A stretch of 64,000 nt of DNA, taken from the NCBI GenBank assembly GCA_020186115.1, contig WSYJ01000133.1, forward strand, positions 1-64,000, given 5' to 3'. Positions within the stretch are counted from its first letter, which is position 1. Each line of letters begins with the position of its first letter. Both the position numbers and the translations under genes were made by a program. This DNA comes from Histomonas meleagridis. Its lineage: Eukaryota; Parabasalia; Tritrichomonadida; Dientamoebidae. Shown here one piece after another: positions 1 to 10,900 of this stretch. The notes beneath the pieces are model-generated. The model searched no databases. It was not told the origin of the DNA and was given only the letters and a program-made list of their open reading frames with translations.

Positions 1-1
1 A

Positions 2-388
2 AATGGTAGTTTATTAAGCAGTCTTAATGAAGATTTAAAAACATCAATACAACCGTATTATTACAAAAATACTTATAATGCTTCTGGAGTAAAAACTACA
101 ACAAGAATTTGGCACGGTAAAGATAATAGTAATTTCTTTATAGGATTACCTTTTGCTGAAGGAGAAGATTTCCAAGGAGGCATTTCAACAACAGGTACTA
201 TACAAATAGAACTTCACGGTAATCGTGTAAATACAACTGATTATTTAGCTACAAGTGCAAATGCATCACCTGTAGGTATATATTTTGAAGATGCTATATT
301 AAAAATACGTTCTGTAAAACCAGAAGGAAGATCACAAATTGAAATTACTAATGCATCTGTAGAACAAGTTATTAACGGATTACGTTAA
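2..388 (+). CDS. Maverick major capsid protein, C-terminal part (partial)
   Basis: The frame is open from the left window edge to TAA at 386-388, about 128 codons. The residues have the look of the end of a double jelly-roll capsid protein: alternating beta-type segments, including ISTTGTIQIEL, a residue pair NR, then a final strand before the stop. The neighbours (ATPase, protein-primed polymerase, fibre) make a Maverick/Polinton capsid gene the natural reading. The start lies outside the window. The assignment rests on fold-like pattern and context, since no diagnostic catalytic motif exists for this family. Confidence 0.5.
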   Translation, partial: NGSLLSSLNEDLKTSIQPYYYKNTYNASGVKTTTRIWHGKDNSNFFIGLPFAEGEDFQGGISTTGTIQIELHGNRVNTTDYLATSANASPVGIYFEDAILKIRSVKPEGRSQIEITNASVEQVINGLR

Positions 389-441
389 AAATATATATTA
401 TAAAAATAATATATATAAAAATAATATATATTATTAAATAT

Positions 442-1245
442 TTATTTTTGTTTGTCTATATTTTCATCAGATGCTGTTATAAGTAAATTACTGTTTTTAA
501 TATCTTCATCAATGTCTTCATCAGGTATTGGTCTTATAGATATTGTTATATACATAGGTGATAATAAATGAACTTCTTGCATATTAGCGTCAACTAATTT
601 TAATTCTAAATGTGACAAATCACTGCTGTTAATCAATACTTCAAAGTCAGCATTATTAACAATAATAGGATAATTATTACTAAAAGAATTATCAATTCTG
701 AGTATTATTTTTGATATATTGATGTTTTCATTTAAATTTCTATAACTACTTTTACCTAAATTACTTACTATATATAATACAGGTGTTGATAAATAATTCC
801 CTACAGAATCACATAATATTTCATATTTATTAGTTTCTGTATTTAAATAAGTTGATGTTAAAGGTAAATTTGTATTGTATAAACCTGTTAATTGTTTTAT
901 ATTATAACTCATATCATTTACAGTAAATTCATTACCGCTAATAAATATTAATCTGCTTGTAGAATCAGTCTCAACAATAACATTACTTTTTGTAATTAAA
1001 CTTGTTAATAAACTTGCGAAACTTGTATAATTTACATCAGTATACTGTGTGTTAAAAATATATTTTGTATTATTGATTGTTATATAATCATCTTTTTCAA
1101 TGACTACTATATTACAATGAGTTGTTAATGATGTAATTATCATTTTAGCAAATCTTGTATAAGGTAATGGTAAATTAACATTAATTCTGTTATAATGATT
1201 ACTGTCATATGATGAAATTATATAATCAATTATTTCATTAAACAT
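442..1245 (-). CDS. Maverick protein, candidate minor capsid/penton-like
   Basis: A 267-residue ORF with a true ATG, convergent with the capsid gene and separated from it by 53 bp. The sequence is rich in short beta-prone stretches and ends in a strand-like segment (LSPMYITISIRPIPDEDID) followed by an acidic tail. In other Polintons a single jelly-roll minor capsid gene lies beside the major capsid gene, so the position suggests this role. There is no signature motif, so it could be another virion protein. The start codon is only 23 bp from the divergent small ORF at 1269. Confidence 0.35.
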   Translation of the reverse strand: MFNEIIDYIISSYDSNHYNRINVNLPLPYTRFAKMIITSLTTHCNIVVIEKDDYITINNTKYIFNTQYTDVNYTSFASLLTSLITKSNVIVETDSTSRLIFISGNEFTVNDMSYNIKQLTGLYNTNLPLTSTYLNTETNKYEILCDSVGNYLSTPVLYIVSNLGKSSYRNLNENINISKIILRIDNSFSNNYPIIVNNADFEVLINSSDLSHLELKLVDANMQEVHLLSPMYITISIRPIPDEDIDEDIKNSNLLITASDENIDKQK

Positions 1246-1268
1246 TGTATTTTATTTTTATAAAAATA

Positions 1269-1421
1269 ATGATATTTGAATTATATATATGTATTATATC
1301 AACTATTTATGTAATCAATTCTGTAATAAATACATTTATAAAAATATATAATATTGATATTGATAATAATGATGAAGAAGAAGAGATACCTGATAATATT
1401 AAGAAATCATTATATTGTTAA
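1269..1421 (+). CDS. Small membrane protein of the Maverick (50 aa)
   Basis: A short ATG-to-TAA ORF. Residues 2-25 form one hydrophobic stretch (rich in I, Y, V, L), followed by a strongly acidic segment (DIDNNDEEEE) and a short charged end. That composition fits a single-pass membrane peptide with an acidic tail. It sits between the candidate minor capsid gene and the ATPase and is divergent from the former with a 23 bp gap, so both may share one promoter. The function is unknown. Its small size means it could be chance, but it fills an otherwise empty gap in a compact element. Confidence 0.45.
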   Translation: MIFELYICIISTIYVINSVINTFIKIYNIDIDNNDEEEEIPDNIKKSLYC

Positions 1422-1463
1422 AGTTTATTTTTCAACAGTCAGCATTTAATGCTGATAGCAGTT

Positions 1464-2354
1464 TTACTGCTTAGCTAATGTAATAGTTATTTTTTTGGCT
1501 TTTATGTATATATTAAATCTACTGTGTTGATCTCTAATTTTAGAATACTCATTCCATAACTTATCTACGTCAAAACAACTTGCAGGTGATTCTTTAATCA
1601 AATAATAAAAGTCTTCTTTAGAGATACCTGGAAATAATACTATATCAGATAATGTTCTTTTCAAATCTTTTGGTATTGATTTTACTGTTTGTACACATAC
1701 AATAACATTAATATTGAAATGTCTTAATTTTTTCAATAATCTCATTAAATCAGTCTCTTTATTTTTTAATAACACGTGATTTGCAAAATCATCTAATATT
1801 AATAACATTCTGTGAGGATATGTTTTCCAATTGTAATAAGCTAATTTTAATGATATATATTTCAATATCTTTTCTTTTGAATTTAATTTATGTTTAAAAA
1901 AGACTCTTTCTAATTCCTCATTAATTTCTTTAAAGTTACTGTTAATATATTTCATTATTGAGTTATATTTTAAAATACGCCTCATATATTTGTTTAAAAA
2001 ATCTAATAAATCGTTATCAGATATCGCTATAAGTTTACTGTTTTTAATTAATATTTTGAAAGAATTTACTGTTTCATCAAACTTATTACTAGTAGAACAT
2101 ATACATATTAACTCATAAAAAGGTTCATTAAATAATACTTCTTGTTGAGCTACTAATTTTAAATAAGTATAACTTTTACCCGATCCCATAGGTGCAATAA
2201 ATGCACAAATACCGTTCTGAGAAAATGGATATTTTTCATGTATAGGTTTTATTAAAGCATTATCTAATAATACTTTATTTTTGTTACTAATCTTATTAAA
2301 ATTGTTATCTATTTCCTTGAATTTTTTGTCAATAGATTCATATTTACGCATCAT
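1464..2354 (-). CDS. Maverick packaging ATPase (FtsK/HerA, A32-like)
   Basis: A 296-residue protein with a P-loop APMGSGKS at residues 54-61 and a Walker B segment LLILDD at 184-189. A later strand, INVIVCVQT, ends in the polar residue typical of the HerA/FtsK group. This is the layout of the A32-like ATPase that pumps DNA into capsids in Polintons, virophages and large DNA viruses. It starts with two consecutive ATG codons and is divergent from the 2417 gene across 62 bp. It is intact, unlike several neighbours. Assignment to the packaging class rests on motif order plus the capsid and polymerase context. Confidence 0.8.
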   Translation of the reverse strand: MMRKYESIDKKFKEIDNNFNKISNKNKVLLDNALIKPIHEKYPFSQNGICAFIAPMGSGKSYTYLKLVAQQEVLFNEPFYELICICSTSNKFDETVNSFKILIKNSKLIAISDNDLLDFLNKYMRRILKYNSIMKYINSNFKEINEELERVFFKHKLNSKEKILKYISLKLAYYNWKTYPHRMLLILDDFANHVLLKNKETDLMRLLKKLRHFNINVIVCVQTVKSIPKDLKRTLSDIVLFPGISKEDFYYLIKESPASCFDVDKLWNEYSKIRDQHSRFNIYIKAKKITITLAKQ

Positions 2355-2416
2355 TTTATTAAAAATAAAAACACATCATATTTTAAATTGTTTTAATATT
2401 TTTTCCTCATATAAAT

Positions 2417-2863
2417 ATGGAATCATTTAAAAGTTATTTGTTAAGTGATTTTGAAAGTCTTAATTATAAAGCAGTAGATATTAAATTTAAACACTCTGAG
2501 AAACCAGGTATCGATAAGAAAACTAAAGAACCTTATATTCGTCACAGTATATTAGTAAATATGAAGTTTTATAATCAAAACCTCAAATTATTAAGTGCTG
2601 TTAATATTAAATTTATTAATGATAAATTAGCTCCTGTAAGTGCTAAAAAATTAAAAAACATATCACCAGATGAGCTCAATAATAAATTTATTGATGCTAA
2701 ACAACATATTGTAAGTGAAATATGTAATGACATACAAAATAAAATTGAACATTTAACGTCAAAAATAAATTCTATTAACAATTATTGTCAAACATCTAAT
2801 AATGACCTCGAAAATGATGATATTATTAAACCCACAAAATCTAAGAAGAAATTTGATATGTAA
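2417..2863 (+). CDS. Unknown Maverick protein (148 aa)
   Basis: An ATG start and TAA stop, with no recognisable domain. The first two thirds are mixed alpha/beta with many lysines. The last 30 residues are polar and end KSKKKFDM. A short plus-strand reading frame in the second element (ending at 17411) also ends in a similar KKSFDM tail, so a shared C-terminal signal is possible. It is divergent from the ATPase and convergent with the polymerase, with a 69 bp gap. Confidence 0.5.
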   Translation: MESFKSYLLSDFESLNYKAVDIKFKHSEKPGIDKKTKEPYIRHSILVNMKFYNQNLKLLSAVNIKFINDKLAPVSAKKLKNISPDELNNKFIDAKQHIVSEICNDIQNKIEHLTSKINSINNYCQTSNNDLENDDIIKPTKSKKKFDM

Positions 2864-2932
2864 AAATGAACAAAAATAAAATAATATTATTTTTAATGAC
2901 TTAATTCAAGGTTATATAATAACCCGTTGTCA

Positions 2933-5110
2933 TTACATGACGCTCAATGTTTTTACAGGATCTTTACTATTAAAACATTTATTTTTATACTTATTATTAA
3001 CGTGATATATATATTCATTATTAATATTTTTACCGATCCAATTATCAGCTGATTTAATATATATTTCCTTGAATATGTGTTCAATCTTAAACTGTCCTAA
3101 TTTATCACCAATATATCCTAAATCCAATAATTTGTTATAATCTTCTTCAGATATTAATAAAGAATCAACTTTAGAATAATATACATCAGATATTAAACTT
3201 TTAATATGATTCATTTTATCATTAAAATTATTTAATACAGACTTTGCAAATTGTGGATAAGTAAAGTGTTCTCTATAAGGTTTTATTGTATAAACATAAT
3301 TATTGGTATCATATTTAATAACGTAAGGTGCAAATTCTTCGATATATTTATCAACGCTGGCATCAGTCTTTAATTTTTTATTAAAATTAGGAGGTTTTCT
3401 AATAGACATTCCCCAACAACTATTCATCATAAATTTCAATGTAGTAGATAATTTATTATTGTTATTATTTTTGGCATTCATTCTTAAATTATATAATATT
3501 TCAATAAGTTCTTTTATTTTAGTATTTTGACCTTTAAAATTACCGTTATTATCAGGTTTACCTATAGGTATTGATATTACAGATGACATATAAGCACCGT
3601 TTAAATCTATATAATAATACTTTCCTGTTAAATGTATTTGTTGCCATATAGTCTTAGGAAATATACATTCATTACGTATTTTATTAGCAATATCACCTGA
3701 TAACTCATATACATTATCAAAACAACCGTATTCATACATTATTTTTAACATTAAATCACTGTATCTGTAATAAGCTTTAACATTAATTTTTAAACCTAAA
3801 TTATTAATAATATCTTGTAATTCATTTAACCTGTAGTTAACTTCATTATCATCAATATTATACCCAAATAATTTCTTACCGTGTTTCATTCTTTTAACAA
3901 AATTAGGTATATACTTCTTATCAGGAATATGTATTAATCTATAACTGTTATAAGATTTATTAATAGTTTTATAACTCCAACACAATTTATTATAAGTATT
4001 AATATCCATAGGTTTTAATAGATTGCATTGTTTCATAGTATTAATTAAATAATATACAGATATAGGTTTAGAAGCAAATTCCCCGTTCACGGGTGCCGGC
4101 TTTAAAGCCGACTATTGTCTTATTTTTACTATAATTTTTAATACTTTCAATTGATATATTAACACTTTCGTTTAACATATAATGATTATCTATAATGATT
4201 AATTTTATAGTTTTATTATATTGTTTACCGTAATCTCTGTGAGTAAAATCTTTGTTAGCCATATATCTGACATTAATATGTACTTTTAATAAATCTGATA
4301 TATTATTTAATTCTGATAAAGGAACTGTTCTAGTATTTTTAAAGATCTTAACATATTAATCTCATTATCTGTAAATAAATTACTTGCAATAAATGATTGT
4401 ATCAAACAAGATTCATTAATATGTTCATTATTGATATTGTTGAAAATACCATATTTTGTAAGATCTATATTAGTAGTATTAATATAAGGAAAGAATCCTG
4501 GATTAACTCTTTTACCGTTTTTCAGATCTTTGAACTCAAATTTTATAGATTTAATATTTTTAAAGGTATCTAATGCTAAAGTATTACTGTCACTAATATC
4601 ATCTTTTTCATTAATTATATTATATAAGAAATTAACTGTGTTCATATTTCCATGATAATAAGATATATTATTATTATCGTCAATAATTGTCATCCTAATA
4701 TCTTTATTAATTTTTGATCCAGATGATTTAATAGCATACATTAATGATTTTAACATAACATTGTTTTTATTAGAATTCACTGTATGAGTAAAGTCTTTCT
4801 GAACCATTAATTTCTTAATTAATTCTTTAGTTATATTGTTAACGAATTTATTATGTATAGGTTTCTCTGCGGGTTCATGATCAGATAAAGCTATATTATA
4901 ATAATCATCAAAGTAATCATATTTACTGCGTTTATTGTGTTTGATTTTATACTGTAGTTGATTAACTGATAAATGATCATATTTATTATTCATTTCATCA
5001 TAAACTTTGTATTTGGTTTTAGTATTTATATGTTCAAAATTATCTGGTAATGTATAACCGTAATTATTGAACAATTCTATTACTTGTTTTGTTGTTAGCT
5101 TTTTAGGCAT
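2933..5110 (-). CDS. polB: Maverick protein-primed DNA polymerase B, broken by two frameshifts
   Basis: Three consecutive minus-strand frames make up one polymerase. Segment 4307-5110 carries the N-terminal region, with a GFFPYINTT stretch and a later ESCLIQSF. Segment about 4075-4340 carries an exonuclease-side stretch with DNHYML. Segment 2933-4090 holds the polymerase domain: motif A IDLNGAYMSS (Asp162 of that piece), motif B KFMMNSCWG (209-217) and motif C YYSKVDSLLI (304-313). The shifts fall near 4337 (A run) and 4083 (G run); they compensate, so frame 1 is regained. In motif C the first Asp of the usual YxDTDS is a Lys while the second Asp is kept. The total of roughly 725 codons is short for Polinton polymerases. 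Replication of the element is the expected role. Confidence 0.75.
4080..4113. repeat. Two adjacent GC-rich perfect hairpins inside polB
   Basis: On the plus strand, CCCGTTCACGGG is followed by CGGCTTTAAAGCCG. Both are inverted repeats, in a region otherwise about three quarters A+T. They sit at the second polymerase frameshift. The arrangement resembles the subterminal hairpins of IS200/IS605-type elements or REP sequences, but both hairpins can also be read as codons in the polymerase frame. Confidence 0.6.
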
Positions 5111-5172
5111 ATATATATTATATTAAAATAAAAATAAAATAAATTTTATAAAATTATATTTTTAAAGATTGT

Positions 5173-5755
5173 TTACTTATATGTTAATCCTGATGTTGAT
5201 TTAACAAATTTGAGTGATATTTTACGTTTATCGATAAATTCTATAACATCTGGAAAACTGTACTTTAAATTATATGTTTCGTTATCCTTTTTGACGTATA
5301 TTTTGCTAACGTAATCATAAGTATTACTCTTACAACAATATGTATCAGTATCAGCTTTTAACAGTTCAACTTCATTAGTATCACATAATAATTGCAATAA
5401 TTTAATTAGCTCATCTTCGTCAGCAATTATATATTTATTAACAATTAACGGATTATTTTCAATAATATCTAAACATAATACTAATGCTTGAATTAATAAA
5501 TCTTTGTCGTGAATAATGTTTTGTAAATTATTATTTAAATCATTAGCTGTTTCGACAGATCTGTTTTGAATGTTTTTCGTTATTATCGTTAACGTCAGGA
5601 TATTTAACTTCTATATGATCTACACTCATAGAACGTTCATAAGGATTTACTACGACATTAACATTTTGATTTTGTTGCGGACTGTTGATATTTGTATCTA
5701 CTTTTGCTAAAAAGCCTTTTGAACAAGATAACACTCTTGAATGAGGCACTGACAT
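5173..5755 (-). CDS. Unknown Maverick protein (about 194 codons), one frameshift
   Basis: ATG at 5755 opens a frame that stops at 5543. A second frame, open from about 5610 down to the stop at 5173, continues with similar composition. The switch lies in the T-run near 5575. The N-terminal part is polar, with a Gln/Asn/Val patch; the C-terminal part is mixed and ends FVKSTSGLTYK. No domain is recognised. It is divergent from the 5788 gene across 32 bp and lies directly upstream of the polymerase on the same strand. The two halves could also be separate small proteins. Confidence 0.4.
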
Positions 5756-5787
5756 ATTTTTATTATATGTAAAAATATACTATTGTA

Positions 5788-6093
5788 ATGGACTTATTTG
5801 ATTATATCAAAGAATTAAAACTTAAAAAAGTGTTTACTATAAAACAATTACCTTATATTGATTTAATCAATTTTTATATTGAGGACTTAGTAATATATAA
5901 ATATATTATAATTGCTAAAAACAATATTTTAAAAAAGTCTAAAAAATTAGGTTTAAAACTCTATAAAATACAAAATAATGTAAATATAAAAATGAAACCT
6001 CCAATTAAAAACATTGAGAAAGGACGTTATATTTTAATGTATGATCCTAATAAAAATGAAATAACTGTATGTACAGGTGAAGAAAAATATTAA
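5788..6093 (+). CDS. Unknown small basic Maverick protein (101 aa)
   Basis: ATG to TAA, lysine-rich with several hydrophobic stretches (for example YKYIIIAKNN). It ends in a compact segment, GRYILMYDPNKNEITVCTG, that reads like a beta hairpin. No known domain. It is divergent from the 5755 start with a 32 bp gap that contains ATTTTTATTATA. It is convergent with the KilA-N gene. Confidence 0.45.
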   Translation: MDLFDYIKELKLKKVFTIKQLPYIDLINFYIEDLVIYKYIIIAKNNILKKSKKLGLKLYKIQNNVNIKMKPPIKNIEKGRYILMYDPNKNEITVCTGEEKY

Positions 6094-6115
6094 TTATAAC
6101 ATATATATCCTTCAT

Positions 6116-6914
6116 TTAAAAGTAATCAATACCTTCAGTTCTTGATTTAGGCTGTAATGAATCTAAATAATCTCTTATTTTAATGTATTCATCTTCAGTA
6201 ATATTTGATAATTTATTATATAATTTATCATTTTTAAGTTGCATTCTTATGTTCATACTTGCGGGGAATGTATACTGAACAATAAATGTTTTGAAAGATC
6301 TGTTGTTATCAGCTGATATTCTAATAACATCATCATCCTTATATATTGTTAATTTACGATTTTTAACGTTATTAGATCTAACAGCTTCATCATAAATGAT
6401 ATATTCATCAATTTGTTGTTTTGCAATAAGTTCTTTATTTTTGTTTTTGTACAGCTCTAATTCATTTGTTAAATTGTTAATAACTTCTTTCATATTAGAT
6501 TCATCATCAATTAATTTTGCTTTACCAATTTTATTAATAGTATCCATTATTTTTCCGACATATACTGCATACTTAGGAGAACACCAAATAGCTATGTAAT
6601 TTATCAATCTTTGATCAACATAAGTACCCTGAACTTTATCAAAACCTTTCTTTAATTTATAAACAGGGTTTTTAGGGTGCACAGAATTCGGAGCACCGTC
6701 ATTATAACCATATTCTTTAAATAAATTCATTTAAATATTCAACCCAAGATTTATTTTCAAATAGTTTATATATTCTTTTATTAAATCGTTTACATAATTT
6801 AGTAGCGTTAATAAAACCGTCTTTTTCTCTAATTAATACAGATATATTGTTGTAAGTAGAATATATAAATTTTTCATTATTAGATATTATTATTTGTTGT
6901 TGAACTTCTGACAT
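6116..6914 (-). CDS. KilA-N domain protein, one frameshift
   Basis: The N-terminal piece (ATG at 6914) contains ISVLIREKDGFINATKLC, the hallmark start of the KilA-N DNA-binding domain. The domain continues in another frame from about 6730, with GTYVDQRLINYIAIWCSPKY, the typical second half. The switch lies near 6720-6730. The C-terminal part is a coiled-coil-like helix (about residues 95-125) followed by a conserved-looking beta-rich end. KilA-N proteins are common in phages and large DNA viruses and bind DNA; a regulatory role in the element is inferred. GTG at 6917 is also in frame, but ATG at 6914 is the better start. Confidence 0.7.
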
Positions 6915-6917
6915 CAC

Positions 6918-7095
6918 TCCTTTTATGACAATAAAAATAATGATAAAATTTTATAAACGATGTGTTTTAGGTTGCTCCTTTTTCGCGCAAACCTCTTTTA
7001 TCAATATCGTAGTATGCGGGACAATTTTGTCCCAACTCATTTTAACATATAAACTTATAAAAAATAATCTGTTAACAACAATACTTTTAATAAAA
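6918..7095. promoter_or_regulatory. Intergenic stretch with two palindromes
   Basis: Between the KilA-N start and the end of the 7096 gene lies a perfect 16-bp palindrome, GGGACAATTTTGTCCC (7018-7033), and a weaker inverted repeat around 6969-6994 (AGGTTGC ... GCAAACCT). These are the only GC-rich patches here. They could be an operator for the KilA-N gene or a transcription stop for the gene upstream. A 71-codon plus-strand ORF covers the same bases and is probably chance. Confidence 0.35.
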
Positions 7096-7923
7096 TTATT
7101 TCAATGTAACTGCATTTCGATAATTATATATAAATACTAATTGTATAATAAATTTACAGTATCTTGGATATATAAATTTTTTATTACTGTTTGAAAATGT
7201 TATATTAAAAGTATTACCGTCTGTTGGAGGATTAAATAATACAGTCGGTTTATCATAAAAATCATTATTTAGACCTATAAATCTGCGTTTATTATCACTA
7301 AATGAAGCATTAAACTCAATATATTCTCGATCCCACACATTATCAAATTGTAAGCTTATATTAGATTGGTTTTTTAATTTATCAATATTTGTTTGTGAAG
7401 TATCTTGATTCAAAAACTTTAAGAAATTTGTTAGATTTTCATTAGAAGTGCTTTTGACATCTTGAAAACAAAAATTGCATTGATTTATTGTTTGTGTATC
7501 AGATTTATATTTACAAAAGATATTTAATGTATTGTTTTCATCTAAATCGAATAATAATATATAATTTGTTGCTAAGTTATTAAATTGATTACACATATCA
7601 AATAATATTTCACGTAATGTATTATTTGATTGAATATATAAAGTAACATTACGTGTAAGACCGCTTGATTGACTCGGACCTTTAGCCCAAATTTTTAACA
7701 TAATAGTATGACTTGTAGGTGTTATTTTTAAACGTCTTAAACTGATAACTTTATTTTGACTTGGACACTCAATCCAACGCTGTGGAAATCTAAAAGTATA
7801 ACCTTTACCTTTATCTAATTTATCAATATTTTGTTCATTTTCTTGTACATCAAAATTTGTATATATTTCTTCTACAGGCAGTTGTGATACACTAGTGCTC
7901 ATTTGACGTTCATTTTTATACAT
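7096..7923 (-). CDS. Maverick protein, candidate virion component
   Basis: A 275-residue intact ORF from a true ATG. It begins with a polar N-terminus, then FRFPQRWIECPSQNKVISLR and a series of beta-type segments spaced through to a hydrophobic end (YPRYCKFIIQLVFIYNYRN). The beta-rich pattern fits a structural protein, possibly a fibre-attachment or minor capsid subunit. It is divergent from the fibre gene across only 19 bp, which suggests joint expression with the fibre. No diagnostic motif is seen. Confidence 0.4.
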   Translation of the reverse strand: MYKNERQMSTSVSQLPVEEIYTNFDVQENEQNIDKLDKGKGYTFRFPQRWIECPSQNKVISLRRLKITPTSHTIMLKIWAKGPSQSSGLTRNVTLYIQSNNTLREILFDMCNQFNNLATNYILLFDLDENNTLNIFCKYKSDTQTINQCNFCFQDVKSTSNENLTNFLKFLNQDTSQTNIDKLKNQSNISLQFDNVWDREYIEFNASFSDNKRRFIGLNNDFYDKPTVLFNPPTDGNTFNITFSNSNKKFIYPRYCKFIIQLVFIYNYRNAVTLK

Positions 7924-7942
7924 TATTTAATTATAATAAAAT

Positions 7943-10900
7943 ATGTTAAATAATAGGATTGACAGAATTGAAAACGTTGTAAAATCATTATTAAATAAAA
8001 ATAGTGTTGTATATTCTAATCACAGTAAAACAGCAGATACTATTAGTAACGGTATATGTTCATTAACAATTAATAGTATAGATAAATCATTTATATTTAC
8101 TTACGGAAGAAATCATATAATAATTAATCCTTTAGATAACAGTATTAAGAAACCTTGTTCTTATAAATGATATATTTAGTAAGTGATATTATTACAGGGT
8201 CAAATATTATGAATAATGCTTATTTAAAACAAATGTTTAGTGATATTTGATAAAGTATTGACTTTATATAAAGAATTTGTTAAAATAAATGAAGATAATA
8301 ATACTGTTAATATAAGCAATTTATTAATAGATACTATTAACGGCTATTCTACAGAAGATTTTGCTTTAAAAGATCATACTCATGATGACAGATATTCTTT
8401 AAAAGATCATAATCATGATGATAAATATTCTTTAATAGATCATACTCATAATATATTTAATAATGATATTACTGTTAACGGTAAAATTAATGATTATTAT
8501 ATTTTAAACAGTGCTGGAGGAGGATCTAATTCAACAATAACAATTCCTTGTATAGCCACTGTTAAAACAGACGGCGTTATGGAAGTAGGAGAATACATTG
8601 ATTTTCATTACAGAGATGATTATAATAAAGATAATACTTGGAGGATTAGAGCAATAACTGATACATTAAGTTTTCAAGCAAAAGGCGGTAAAACAATTAT
8701 TTTTTAATAATAACGGCAATATAACAACAAATAGTATTAATAATATATCTGTTGACAGTTTTTCTTTAACAACACATAACCATGATGATAGATATTCATT
8801 AATAGATCATATACATAGTGATTATTTAACAAGTGCTAATTTAGATAATATTAATAATAAATTAACTGGTATATATTATAACGAAGAATTATTAGAAACT
8901 AATGAGGAGGAAGAAGAGGACATTTATGAAAAATATACATTAATAAATCAAGATCTTATTGTTAACGGTAAAATTAATGAAATTGATACTAATAATATAG
9001 CACTTATTGAAGACGGTATTTTAACTATTTCTGATGTAATATTATTTGAGAATGGTGTTAATATATCAACTTACGATAATATCACCGATGAAGGAATTAC
9101 TGAAAACAATTTATTAATTAATTTTCCAAACGGTAATAGTATTATGTTAGAAGACAGTGGTCATACTTATGGTATAGTTAATGTTGACGGAGTATTAACA
9201 TCAGAATATTATTTAACAAAACAAATGATTATAGATGATGATGAGATACAAGAATTATTAACAGGAGCACCTGGAGAAGATGGTGAAGGATATAAGAAGA
9301 ACTGGCTAGAATACTTATTAGATGCCTTTTCTTTTGCTATGTCATTAGCTGAATTTGCTGAACTGGCAAGTAAAGTATATAACAGTATTAAAAACAGTTC
9401 TTGGGCTATGTCGTTAATTAGCAGATTAAAGAATGTGGTTACAGGAGCCAGGGGTTATATACCTATACCTACAGTAAGATCTGTTGTATTTGATGAATAT
9501 GATATATCAACAGATGAAAATTTAGATGATTTAGAAGGTCCAGATGATACTGATATCGATAATAATTTTAATGAATATAACTATTTAATAAATCTGTTTC
9601 CTGAAATGAATACTATATTTAAGAACTTAAAATATTATTATAAAGATGTTTCTAAAGGACAGAGAACTAATGAATTAGGTATGTTATTAGTTGACTGTCA
9701 GATATATAAACGTTTTATAAATCATACTCATGATCAATACTTAATAAGCTCTGATTTAAATAATTATACAGGAATTACTTATCATAAGGATTTATTAGAA
9801 ACAATTATTAATGAAGAAGAGGAGGAAGAAGATGTTTATGAAATATATACTGATATAAATCAAAATTTAAAAATAAATGGTGATATAGAATGTAATTTTA
9901 TTAACGGTATTGATTTAGATGAATTATCAATAATTAGTAATGATATATTTAATATTAACAATAAGCTAACAGGAATTACTTTTAATAAAGATTATATAGA
10001 AACTAATGAAGAAGAAGATGTTTATGAAATATATACTGATATAAATCAAGATTTAAAGGTAAATGGTAATATAGAAGTTAATTCTGTTAACAATATACCT
10101 GTTGATAATTTTTCATTAATAAATCATACTCATGATCAGTATTTAACTAATGATAATTTAACTGATATAAATAAGGCTTTAACAGGAATATCATATAATG
10201 AATACGGCGTTTGGACAAAGGTTGAACAAGATTTATTAGTAGATAATGATATTTCCTGCAGAATATTAACATCAAAACGAAATATTAATATTGATTGCAG
10301 CAAATATCCAGATGATACAAATATTTATCAAGGATTATTTATTTATAGATCTAATGCAGTAACAGGTAATTCTATCAGAATGGAAATAGGTGTATTACCA
10401 TATGGCGATGATTGTAGTATAATAGAACATTACGTAGGTTCTGATGATAATATTGATACTTGTTTAAGATTTAAAACTTGTGGCGGTAATTATGTAAGTA
10501 TATTTAGAAACGGTAATATTAGTTGTAATTCTATTAACGGAATTGATACTAATAATATTTCATTAACAACACATAATCATGATGAAAAATATTCATTAAT
10601 AAATCATAATCATGACGATAAATATTCTTTAATAAATCATACTCACAACACAATTGATAATAATTTAACTGTTAACGGAAGCATTAGTTGTACTTATATT
10701 AATGATATTGATACTGATAACATTTCTTTAAAAAATCATACTCATACAGAATTTAATAATAATTTAACTGTTAATAATAATTTAACTGTTAACGGAAATA
10801 TAAATTGTAATTATATTAATGATATTGACACTGATAACATATCTTTAATAAATCATACTCACAACACTATAAATAACGATTTAAAAATATATGGTAATTT

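Noticed and set aside
4068-5110. Programmed ribosomal frameshift in the polymerase
   Set aside because: No standard slippery heptamer; two compensating shifts at homopolymers fit error or drift better.
6925-7140. 71-codon plus-strand ORF
   Set aside because: Runs into the end of the 7096 gene and covers palindromes; no features beyond hydrophobic composition.
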